Below are positions 1 through 4,689 of a stretch of DNA of 5,165 nucleotides, in pieces. The notes beneath the pieces were generated by a model. That model searched no databases. It was not told where the DNA came from and saw only the letters and a program-made list of their open reading frames with translations. This stretch comes from Candidatus Rokuibacteriota bacterium (GTDB lineage Bacteria; Methylomirabilota; Methylomirabilia; Rokubacteriales; CSP1-6). Where the stretch lies: positions 7,034 to 12,198 of the forward strand of contig QHRT01000120.1 in assembly GCA_003220195.1 (NCBI GenBank), in the 5' to 3' direction. Position numbers and translations under genes: made by a program. Position 1 is the stretch's first letter, and each line of letters starts with the position of its first letter.

Positions 1-2
1 TC

Positions 3-296
3 TGTGCCGGGGTCGCCGTCGCCCGCGCCGATGTTCCGACCGTCGAGGACCTCGTCACCTGTAACCGGCAAGCCGAAGAGGGACTCCGCGGCCGGTCAAT
101 CTCGCCGACCGCGAAGGACGAGGCCGATGCCGATTCGGCGCGCCGGCAAGACGAGCGCCCGGCGGCGTCTCCGAGTACGACAGCGATCGGTACGCAATCG
201 CGGGATCCCCAGATCCACGGGATGGACCGCGCCGGCGCCAAGGACGCAGCCTACCGCGCGGCGTACCGCGTCTGCATGAGACGGAGGGGCTTCTAG
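3..296 (+). CDS. Small secreted protein, C-terminal part (5' end outside window)
   Basis: This frame is open from the window edge to a TAG at 294-296 and gives 97 visible residues. The codons are strongly GC-ending, as in the other genes here. The first visible residues (CAGVAVARA followed by DVPT) look like the end of a signal peptide with an A-R-A cleavage site, so only some 10-20 N-terminal residues are probably missing. The mature part would be a small charged protein exported to the periplasm or surface. It has just two cysteines, at visible positions 20 (LVTCNRQAE) and 91 (YRVCMRRRGF at the C-terminus), which could form a disulfide. The middle (about 38-70) is rich in D, A, R and S and is probably disordered. 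I do not recognise a named family and infer no function. Its stop shares the palindrome CTAG with the stop of the opposing 36-aa ORF. Confidence 0.72.
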   Translation, partial: CAGVAVARADVPTVEDLVTCNRQAEEGLRGRSISPTAKDEADADSARRQDERPAASPSTTAIGTQSRDPQIHGMDRAGAKDAAYRAAYRVCMRRRGF

Positions 297-403
297 CGGA
301 GTCGCCGCTTCTCGTATGGCGCCGACGTGGCCATGTTCGTGATGAGCCCGACGAGCCCGAAGAGGTCGTTCTCGGACGCGCAGATCTGGAAGAGCTTCGA
401 CAC
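293..403 (-). CDS. Candidate 36-aa small protein at the end of the leftward operon
   Basis: A short frame runs from a GTG at 403-401 to a TAG at 295-293 and encodes 36 residues (starting VSKLFQICASENDLFGLVGL and ending in a basic YEKRRLR tail). It starts 5 nt after the stop of the 79-aa gene, so translational coupling is plausible, with a purine-rich GAAGAG stretch overlapping the upstream stop region. Nearly all its codons end in G or C, unlike the other two frames here, which is the main argument that it is coding. The frame stays open upstream of the GTG back to about position 480. An alternative is therefore that it is the displaced C-terminus of the 79-aa protein after a frameshift. No family is recognised. 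The ORF is short and could be chance. Confidence 0.42.
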   Translation of the reverse strand: MSKLFQICASENDLFGLVGLITNMATSAPYEKRRLR

Positions 404-408
404 CAGAT

Positions 409-648
409 TCAGCTCTTCGCCCGCGTTCCGTCGCCGCGCGCCTCCGGGGCCTCCTGGTCCTCGACCAGGTCGAGGTCATCGACCGGCTCGAGGCTCGGGT
501 TCGGCAGCGTCGTGGGGTGGCTCCACCTGATCCAGGCGCGAGACGCGCCGCTCTCGTCCTTGCCGTCGAACCGGACAACCGTACCGAGGGTTTTGAGCCG
601 CCGATGCCGGCGGACCACCACATGGCCCGGCTGAAGTCGTCCGTTCAC
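409..648 (-). CDS. 79-aa hypothetical protein, possibly YodC-like
   Basis: The start is a GTG at 648-646. A GGAG (658-655) lies 6 nt upstream, and the start overlaps the stop of the 31-aa ORF as GTGA, a typical coupled arrangement. The stop is a TGA at 411-409. Residues 1-55 look like a small beta-rich domain: a basic N-terminus with PGHVVVRRHRR, then LGTVVRFDGKD, AWIRWSHPTTLPN and a SLEPVDDLDLVED end. The order 'GxVVxR ... VxRxDG ... xxRWxxP ... LEPVDDL' recalls short YodC/DUF2158-type proteins that begin with GDVVxLKSGG and end near LEPV. This is a pattern impression and not an assignment. The last 20 residues are charged and look disordered. It sits third in a leftward run of four small genes. 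Function unknown. Confidence 0.62.
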   Translation of the reverse strand: MNGRLQPGHVVVRRHRRLKTLGTVVRFDGKDESGASRAWIRWSHPTTLPNPSLEPVDDLDLVEDQEAPEARGDGTRAKS

Positions 649-740
649 GCCGTGCTCCGATCGCGCGCGAGCGCCGGGGGCCGGCGGCGGTGGTTGCGCG
701 CGGCCTCGACCGGGCCGTCGATGACGTCGACGCGCGACAT
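645..740 (-). CDS. Candidate 31-aa small protein linking two operon genes
   Basis: A 31-residue frame (MSRVDVIDGPVEAARNHRRR, then a basic tail ending RDRSTA) starts at an ATG at 740-738. That is 6 nt after the stop of the membrane-protein gene, and the frame stops at a TGA (647-645) embedded in the GTG start of the 79-aa gene (GTGA). Almost every codon ends in G or C. It exactly fills the gap between its neighbours, with start and stop junctions typical of translational coupling. No Shine-Dalgarno is visible, so it would rely on ribosomes ending translation of the upstream gene. The N-terminal half may form a short helix and the C-terminal half is arginine/proline rich. No family is recognised. 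It may be only a coupling leader for the next gene. Confidence 0.4.
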   Translation of the reverse strand: MSRVDVIDGPVEAARNHRRRPPALARDRSTA

Positions 741-746
741 CACGGG

Positions 747-1103
747 CTACGCTTTCGTCTTGAGCAGCTGCTCGGTGCACGCCGCCGCGAGCGCCGAGTT
801 CGGGGAGGTTTCCGCGCCGATCGTCGCCCATCCGCCCGATTCGACGAGCTCCCGCTGCTTCCATGAATCCGTCTGCCGCAGGTCAGCCAGCCGCTGGGCG
901 GCTTTCGGCTGCGCCATGAAGCGCGCCACGCATCCGGGAGTCATCGCCGAGACGACCGCCGCGTCGGTCCGCTCCCGTGCGACCCGGTCGGCCGTCGATC
1001 CGAGGACCCAGCCGAGCCACGAGAATCCGACGATCATCGTGACGACGGCGCCGAGTACTGCGCCCCAGAGGGCGGGCTTGAGCCAGGGGACGTTCATGCT
1101 CAT
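747..1103 (-). CDS. 118-aa single-pass membrane protein of unknown function
   Basis: The ATG at 1103-1101 is chosen because a clear GGAGG (1114-1110) lies 6 nt upstream; a second ATG two codons later is possible. The frame is open much further upstream, but that part runs through the AT-rich promoter island and has no ribosome site. Residues 10-34 form one hydrophobic helix (ALWGAVLGAVVTMIVGFSWL, then GWVLGST), giving an N-terminal membrane anchor with the soluble domain probably outside. Residues 35-118 contain ADRVARERTDAAVVSAMTP, two cysteines (58 in TPGCVARF and 109 in AACTEQL) and the stretch SWKQRELVESGGWATI. I have a general memory of small proteins with this WLKPALWG / GGWAT / PNSA layout recurring as conserved hypotheticals in soil bacteria, but no function is known to me. 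It is the first gene of the leftward small-gene run and is read away from the 1165-1206 promoter island. Confidence 0.85.
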   Translation of the reverse strand: MSMNVPWLKPALWGAVLGAVVTMIVGFSWLGWVLGSTADRVARERTDAAVVSAMTPGCVARFMAQPKAAQRLADLRQTDSWKQRELVESGGWATIGAETSPNSALAAACTEQLLKTKA

Positions 1104-1109
1104 GTGACA

Positions 1110-1114
1110 CCTCC
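1110..1114 (-). promoter_or_regulatory. Shine-Dalgarno of the 118-aa membrane protein gene
   Basis: GGAGG on the minus strand, 6 nt before the ATG at 1103. It is the strongest ribosome site in the window and fixes the start of this gene, ruling out the long upstream extension of the frame. Confidence 0.8.
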
Positions 1115-1162
1115 GTCGCGCCGACCGCCCGGGCCGGCGAGGCGAGCTCCGATGGGTGAATG

Positions 1163-1206
1163 GTGTATAACACGAATAATTTATATAATCTATATAGTCA
1201 AAAAAT
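1163..1206. promoter_or_regulatory. AT-rich divergent promoter island (left)
   Basis: About 40 bases of almost pure A/T stand in otherwise very GC-rich DNA, between the divergent membrane-protein (-) and desaturase (+) genes. On the plus strand there is a perfect -10-like TATAAT at 1184-1189 and a second, TATAGT, at 1193-1198; no good -35 is seen upstream of either. On the minus strand a TTGACT at 1202-1197 resembles a -35, and TATTCG, 17 bp further on, is only a weak -10. The 8-bp palindrome CTATATAG (1190-1197) could be part of an operator. The transcript towards the desaturase would have a leader of roughly 100 nt. The role as promoter is inferred from composition, position and the -10 match. 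Confidence 0.6.
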
Positions 1207-1308
1207 CTGCCGGGGTGGGCGCAGGCGGTGCGCGACATCCGGGCCACGGCGCGACGAGCGGCGCGTGGGACACGGGCGCGCCGGAAGACGAAAGGGCGTG
1301 AGCGAGCG

Positions 1309-2268
1309 ATGTTGATCGGCGCGACCATCGGACACGAACTCTGGATCATCGCGGTCCTCGCCGTCTTGCTCACGCAGACGGCGACCATCGCGACCTCGGT
1401 GTATCTCCATCGCGCCCTGGCGCATCGGGCCATCCGCGTGCATCGCGCCGCGGACGTCGTGCTCCGTCTCGTGCTGTGGCTCACCACGGGACAGCACCGC
1501 CGCGAATGGGTGGCGGTTCACCGGAAGCACCACGCGTACACCGATCGGCACGGCGACCCGCACAGTCCCCAGCTGGTCGGGCTGTGGCGCGTGCAGTTGT
1601 TCAACGTCCTGTACTATGCCCGCGAAGCGCGCAACGCCGAGACGCTCCGACGTTTCGCACCCGATGTGCTCGAGGACCGGCTTGACCGCCTGATGCTCTC
1701 GCGGGGCTGGGTGGGACTCGGCCTCGGCATCGCGGGGCTGATGGTTCTCTTCGGGCCGGCGATCGGCGGCGCCGTGGCCGGCGGCCACGCCCTGCTGTAC
1801 GTGTTCGTCGTGGCGCCGCTTATCAACGGCATCGGACACTGGCACGGCCGGCAGAACTTCGACAACACGGCGTACAACTCGCGCGTCCTCGCATGGGTGA
1901 CCGGCGGCGAGAGCCTCCACAACAACCACCACGCCCACCCTCGCGCGCCGAAGTTCAGCGTCATGCGATCCGAATTCGATCCCTCGTGGCTGGTCATCCG
2001 GGCGCTGGTCAGGCTCGGCCTCGTCACGATCGATGGAGGCCCTGCTCACGCGTATGCGGGAACGGGAACGAGAGGCCGACATGACGACGTCGGGCGACCG
2101 GAAGATGTTCTCGCCGCCCCGGGGACGAAGCGCGATGTCGCCGGAGGGCGCGCTCGCCGCAGTGCTCGGTGGCTACGCGGCGGGGGCGACCGCGGCGGCG
2201 TGTGCCGGCTCGTCATTCGAGGGTTTCGCCACCGGAGCCCGCGCCCCGGTCAGGAAGCGCGTCGCTGA
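1309..2268 (+). CDS. Delta-9-type membrane fatty acid desaturase (3' end probably frame-disrupted)
   Basis: This is an integral-membrane di-iron desaturase of the delta-9 (acyl-CoA/acyl-lipid) FA_desaturase family, which puts a cis double bond into acyl chains and tunes membrane fluidity. All iron-binding histidine boxes are present: HRALAH (34-39), HRKHH (71-75) and HNNHH (204-208), plus the conserved NGIGH (173-177). Hydrophobic segments lie near 11-30, 47-60 and 133-172. The ATG at 1309 begins the recognisable protein and has only a weak ribosome site; the frame is open upstream to 1228, but that part is arginine-rich and unlike the family. The homologous part ends around residue 241 (SWLVIRALVRLGLVTI). 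After about 2032 the frame runs on to a TGA at 2266-2268, overlapping the next gene by 188 bases. There the codons lose their GC-ending bias while frame 2 keeps it. The native end is therefore probably near 2084, and the last ~75 residues look spurious. No electron-transfer partner gene is visible. Confidence 0.85.
   Translation: MLIGATIGHELWIIAVLAVLLTQTATIATSVYLHRALAHRAIRVHRAADVVLRLVLWLTTGQHRREWVAVHRKHHAYTDRHGDPHSPQLVGLWRVQLFNVLYYAREARNAETLRRFAPDVLEDRLDRLMLSRGWVGLGLGIAGLMVLFGPAIGGAVAGGHALLYVFVVAPLINGIGHWHGRQNFDNTAYNSRVLAWVTGGESLHNNHHAHPRAPKFSVMRSEFDPSWLVIRALVRLGLVTIDGGPAHAYAGTGTRGRHDDVGRPEDVLAAPGTKRDVAGGRARRSARWLRGGGDRGGVCRLVIRGFRHRSPRPGQEARR
2071..2075 (+). promoter_or_regulatory. Shine-Dalgarno of winged-helix copy A
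   Basis: AGAGG, 5 nt before the ATG at 2081. It supports starting copy A there and not at the in-frame ATG at 2033, which has no ribosome site. Confidence 0.6.
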
Positions 2269-2362
2269 TCTGCTCGCCGAGATGGAAGCGGCGGGGACGG
2301 TCGAGCGCATCCCGGATGGTCGCTCCTGTCTACAGATCTTGTCGGCGCCGTCGCGAGCGTAA
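2081..2362 (+). CDS. Small putative winged-helix protein, copy A
   Basis: This 93-aa protein is a paralogue of the gene at 2996-3289: both begin with xxDRKMF, continue with SPEG and xxGYxxGAT, and share 26 of 30 residues in GARAPVRKRV..GR (52-81 here). The predicted layout is a helix from about 22-31, a second helical region from 36-48, a strongly conserved basic helix 55-71 (APVRKRVADLLAEMEAAG), then a beta wing VERIPDG (74-80). This matches small winged-helix or MarR-like DNA-binding modules, where 'xxLLxEMExAGxVER' precedes the wing. Function is inferred from shape only. Compared with copy B it lacks one residue in the loop before GARAP and has an unrelated tail (SCLQILSAPSRA instead of YRAVRP), so the wing may be damaged. 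The start at 2081 follows the Shine-Dalgarno and matches copy B's N-terminus; an in-frame start at 2033 would add 16 charged residues. It stops 19 bases before the converging 85-aa gene. Confidence 0.7.
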   Translation: MTTSGDRKMFSPPRGRSAMSPEGALAAVLGGYAAGATAAACAGSSFEGFATGARAPVRKRVADLLAEMEAAGTVERIPDGRSCLQILSAPSRA

Positions 2363-2381
2363 CGCCAGCCCGCCGCTCGCC

Positions 2382-2639
2382 TTATGCTTCCGGCGGCGAT
2401 CCCGGTCGGTCGGTCCTGGCGATGCGGTCGAGCACCCAGCCGCTGGCGTCCTGGCCGCCGGTGCGCTGAGCCCGCTGGAAGAGACTGAAGGGACGCCGCC
2501 GCGGAGGCGACGAATGCTCGGCGTGCACCGCGGCCCAGGCCGACGTGACGGCGGCCGCCAGCGACGGCGCATCGATCGCGTAGCGCGCCACCATGCCGCG
2601 GCGCGAGTGGGCGAACTCCACGAGCCACTTCATGTTCAT
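2382..2639 (-). CDS. 85-aa hypothetical protein with a possible leaderless start
   Basis: The frame begins with two close ATGs (2639-2637 and 2633-2631; MNMKWLVEFAHSRRG or MKWLVEFAHSRRG) and ends in TAA at 2384-2382. No Shine-Dalgarno precedes either ATG: the upstream bases are the AT-rich island itself, with -10-like TATGAT ending 9 nt before the first ATG, so the mRNA may be leaderless. The frame remains open further upstream, but that extension crosses the promoter island and the antisense of the 72-aa gene. Residues 1-40 suggest a strand-helix fold (WLVEF, MVARYAIDAPSLAAAVTSAW), the kind of 'beta, then helix of alternating alanines' also visible in the 72-aa neighbour. Residues 42-60 are basic and proline rich, and 61-85 contain GGQDASGWVLDRIART. 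No cysteines, signal peptide or membrane helix are seen. Function unknown. Confidence 0.68.
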   Translation of the reverse strand: MNMKWLVEFAHSRRGMVARYAIDAPSLAAAVTSAWAAVHAEHSSPPRRRPFSLFQRAQRTGGQDASGWVLDRIARTDRPGSPPEA

Positions 2640-2680
2640 ATGGGATATATCATATATAAAATTTAGCTGTGGTATAGTCA
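2637..2680. promoter_or_regulatory. AT-rich divergent promoter island (right)
   Basis: A second sharply AT-rich patch lies between divergent genes, the 85-aa gene (-) and the 72-aa gene (+). On the plus strand TATAGT (2673-2678) is a good -10, and it sits in the octamer TATAGTCA that also occurs in the left island (1193-1200). On the minus strand TATGAT (2654-2649) is a -10 candidate very close to the 85-aa start. It contains the 8-bp palindrome GATATATC (2644-2651), as well as CATATG, which includes the start codon of the 85-aa gene. No convincing -35 box is seen. The promoter role is inferred from composition and position. Confidence 0.58.
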
Positions 2681-2777
2681 TCGCTCTCCGGCTGGCCGGC
2701 GCGTGCGCGCGCGCCACGGGAAAACGACACGTCCAGGACTCTGGAGCGCCGGATCGCGGCGCCTGAAAAGAGGCCCC

Positions 2778-2996
2778 ATGCAGGTCGTCGCGGTATCGAC
2801 CCCTTCGCATCCGAACTGGCGCTGGCGGATCGTGAACTACGCGGGCGAGATGGTCGAGGAGTCGCACGAGACGTTTCCGTCGATCGCTGCCGCGGTGCGC
2901 GCCGGCGGGCGACGTCTCCACGACATCGATATCCCGGACAAGCCACCCCTTGCACCGCCCTTTATCCGCAGCACGTCGCACCTGAGAGTCCGCTGA
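2778..2996 (+). CDS. 72-aa hypothetical protein upstream of winged-helix copy B
   Basis: The ATG at 2778 is preceded by AAGAGG (2768-2773) 4 nt upstream. The frame is open back to 2703, but that part is arginine-rich and carries no ribosome site. The protein has a beta-hairpin-like start (WRWRIVNYAGEMVEES, 14-29), a helix SIAAAVRAGGRRLHD (35-49), and a tail PPFIRSTSHLRVR. The pattern 'WRIVxxxGxxVEES..TFxxxxxAxxxGxxRL' suggests a compact alpha/beta domain of under 60 residues with a flexible C-terminus. There is no signal peptide or membrane helix, so it is probably cytosolic. No family is recognised. Its stop TGA overlaps the ATG of copy B (TGATG, 2994-2998), so the two are almost certainly translated together. 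The promoter is presumably TATAGT at 2673-2678, about 95 bases upstream. Confidence 0.72.
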   Translation: MQVVAVSTPSHPNWRWRIVNYAGEMVEESHETFPSIAAAVRAGGRRLHDIDIPDKPPLAPPFIRSTSHLRVR

Positions 2997-3289
2997 TGGA
3001 CGATCGCAAGATGTTCGCGCCGCTCCGACGGGGTGAGGCGGTGTCGCCGGAGGGCAAGGTCTTGTCGTTGCTCGCCGGTTACGAGGTCGGTGCAACGGCC
3101 ACCGCGCTCGCCGACGCGCTGGCGTTCGCCGGGCTCACGGTCGGCGCGAGAGCGCCGGTCAGGAAGCGGGTCGCCGAGCTCCTCGACGAGATGGAGCAGG
3201 CCGGCAGCGTCGAGCGCATTCCCGACGGCCGGTACCGCGCGGTGCGTCCTTCGCGCGACCGCCGCGGCGATTCACGGCCGCAGGGGTAA
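2996..3289 (+). CDS. Small putative winged-helix protein, copy B
   Basis: This 97-aa protein starts at an ATG overlapping the preceding stop by one base, with GAGAG (2984-2988) 7 nt upstream. Predicted layout: a linker with DRKMFAPLRRGE, helix SPEGKVLSLLAGY (17-29), VGATATALADALAFAG (31-46) as a likely helix-turn-helix, basic helix APVRKRVAELLDEMEQAG (52-70), then the wing SVERIPDGRYRAV (71-83). The 'xxLLDEMExAGxVERxPDGRYRxV' end is what one expects of a small winged-helix domain, so a DNA-binding regulator is the best guess; no effector domain is present. It is the more regular member of the pair: copy A has lost the canonical wing end. The C-terminal 14 residues (RPSRDRRGDSRPQG) are basic and probably disordered. 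It could bind the AT-rich islands or act on unlinked genes; nothing in the sequence decides this. Confidence 0.75.
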   Translation: MDDRKMFAPLRRGEAVSPEGKVLSLLAGYEVGATATALADALAFAGLTVGARAPVRKRVAELLDEMEQAGSVERIPDGRYRAVRPSRDRRGDSRPQG

Positions 3290-3349
3290 CTCCACCACTC
3301 CACCAGCCACGACGCCGCAGCGGATCGCGTCCGGTTGAGCGCCGTCGGG

Positions 3350-4666
3350 TCAAGCGGCGCGCGGCGCGAACCCCGCGACCGGCACCCGCTGTCGGCGCGC
3401 GGGCCGTCGCGCGACGATCGCCTCGGCGTCGGCACGGCGGCCCGCGCGCAGGTACGCCGTGAGCAGCGTCAGTTCGACGAGATCGCGCTGGGCGCGGCTG
3501 CCGCCGATCCGGACGTGCTCGTCGAGCACCGGCACGAGCCGCGTGATCGTCGCCTCGTAGTCACCACGCGCGAACGCGGCGAAGGCGTCGGCGAGCGCGC
3601 TCACGACCGGCGCCGCGGGATGACGGCCGACGCCACTCGCGTCCCGTAACGCGCGCGCCAGCGCGGCGAGCGCCTCGCCATCACCCGCCACCGCGCACGC
3701 CAGCGCCGCGTGCGCATCGGCGAATGGAATCCCCGGGCGCGGGAACGCCGTCCGCGCGTAGTCGCGAACCGCGCGCCAGGCCTCGTCGCGGCGCGGCGCG
3801 CCCGCGAGCTCGCATCGCCACAAGAGCGACGCGCCGTCCGTCAGCGCGTTCATTGGCGGCCCCCACGAGGCGCCGGGCGCGATGTGTTCGCCGTAGATCG
3901 CCCACGCGGCGTCCACGTCACCGCGTGCGATCGCGAAGAGCGCGGCGTGCCACCAGAGATGGCAGTTGAGCGTGCCTTCGCGGGGGTAGGACGGCAGCCA
4001 GCCCTGGAGAAATTTCGCTCCCTCGTCGTCGCCGCCCTCCTCGTAGCAGGCATGCGCGAAGACGTGCGCGGCGTTCCCGCTCCGGGGGTTGAGCGCCAGC
4101 GCACGCTCCACGCGCTCTCGTCCGAGGGTGACGTGCCCCGCCTCGATCGACGCGAACGCGTGAAGGCCGAGGAACCACCAGTCCTCGCCGTAGTGCGTGG
4201 CCATAGAATCGAGCAGCGACAGGAGATGCTGGTCGCGCGCGAGATCGCCGCTGAAGGCGATGAGCCCGAACACGCCCGTGACCGGCGCCAGCACCATGGC
4301 GTCGCGCGGGAACTCGCCGAGGTGTGTGCGGGTCGCGGCGAGCGCGTCCGCGAGACGGCCTTCGACCGAGAGCGCGATCGTCTCGACGTGCTGGCGCTCG
4401 CGGCGGCTGACACCGGCGACGAGCCCGCGCGCGTGCGCGGCGGCGTCACGCGACTCGGCCACACGGCCGTGGAGTGCGAGAGCCCGCGCGCGGCCGATCG
4501 CGGCCACCCCGAGGCTGGGATCGAGCTCGAGCGCGCGCGCGAACGCCGCCTCCGCGCCCGGCTGGGTCGACAGCAGCCGATCCACCGCGTCGACGTAGGC
4601 GTCGCGCGCGGCGGAGGACGTGGTCGTGATCGCGGAGCCGTAGCGGTCGGTCAACGTCGTCGTCAT
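3350..4666 (-). CDS. TTC38/StaR-like tetratricopeptide repeat protein
   Basis: This 438-aa protein matches the layout of the StaR-like/TTC38 family, TPR proteins of unknown biochemical role found from bacteria to animals; StaR itself lies in a glycopeptide antibiotic cluster. Family-like signs are an N-terminal AARDAYVDAVDRLL (19-32), AFARALELDPSLGVAAIGRA (41-60), RRERQHVETIALSVEGR (88-104), FPRDAMVLAP (119-128), the histidine-rich core HVFAHACYEEG (201-211), and CHLWWHAALFAIARGD (235-250). These helical hairpins run through the whole chain, suggesting a cytosolic scaffold; the length is slightly below the usual ~450-480. The ATG at 4666 has GAGGAG about 10 nt upstream, overlapping the 23-nt gap from the livF stop, so it is probably co-transcribed with and downstream of livF. 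The family's clustering with ABC transporters is not something I can vouch for, and no substrate can be named. Confidence 0.85.
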   Translation of the reverse strand: MTTTLTDRYGSAITTTSSAARDAYVDAVDRLLSTQPGAEAAFARALELDPSLGVAAIGRARALALHGRVAESRDAAAHARGLVAGVSRRERQHVETIALSVEGRLADALAATRTHLGEFPRDAMVLAPVTGVFGLIAFSGDLARDQHLLSLLDSMATHYGEDWWFLGLHAFASIEAGHVTLGRERVERALALNPRSGNAAHVFAHACYEEGGDDEGAKFLQGWLPSYPREGTLNCHLWWHAALFAIARGDVDAAWAIYGEHIAPGASWGPPMNALTDGASLLWRCELAGAPRRDEAWRAVRDYARTAFPRPGIPFADAHAALACAVAGDGEALAALARALRDASGVGRHPAAPVVSALADAFAAFARGDYEATITRLVPVLDEHVRIGGSRAQRDLVELTLLTAYLRAGRRADAEAIVARRPARRQRVPVAGFAPRAA

Positions 4667-4689
4667 GGATCCCGGTCTCCTCTGGCGGA

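Noticed and set aside
96..623. Long minus-strand frame of 175 codons
   Set aside because: It is rich in arginine and alanine, lies antisense to the secreted-protein gene, and overlaps the 79-aa and 36-aa frames, which have the better codon bias and junctions.
1228..1308. Longer N-terminus for the desaturase
   Set aside because: The extra 27 residues are almost all R, A, T and G, unlike desaturase N-termini, and start immediately inside the expected leader.
1104..1487. Upstream extension of the 118-aa membrane protein to a start at 1487
   Set aside because: It crosses the AT-rich promoter island and runs antisense to the desaturase; a perfect GGAGG fixes the start at 1103.
1198..2082. 294-codon minus-strand frame
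   Set aside because: It is the antisense shadow of the desaturase, whose histidine boxes prove the plus strand; its composition is rich in H, R and E with no domain pattern.
2169..2666. Plus-strand frame of 165 codons across copy A and the 85-aa gene
   Set aside because: It runs through copy A in the wrong frame and then antisense to the 85-aa gene and through the promoter island. Only its VYRSC point near 2330 was kept, as a possible indel hint.
2640..3095. Upstream extension of the 85-aa gene on the minus strand
   Set aside because: It crosses the AT-rich island and lies antisense to the 72-aa gene and copy B; the recognisable protein begins at MNMKW/MKW.
3290..3349. Possible terminator between the converging copy B and TPR genes
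   Set aside because: The stretch has a short CTCCACCA direct repeat but no stem-loop followed by a T run on either strand.
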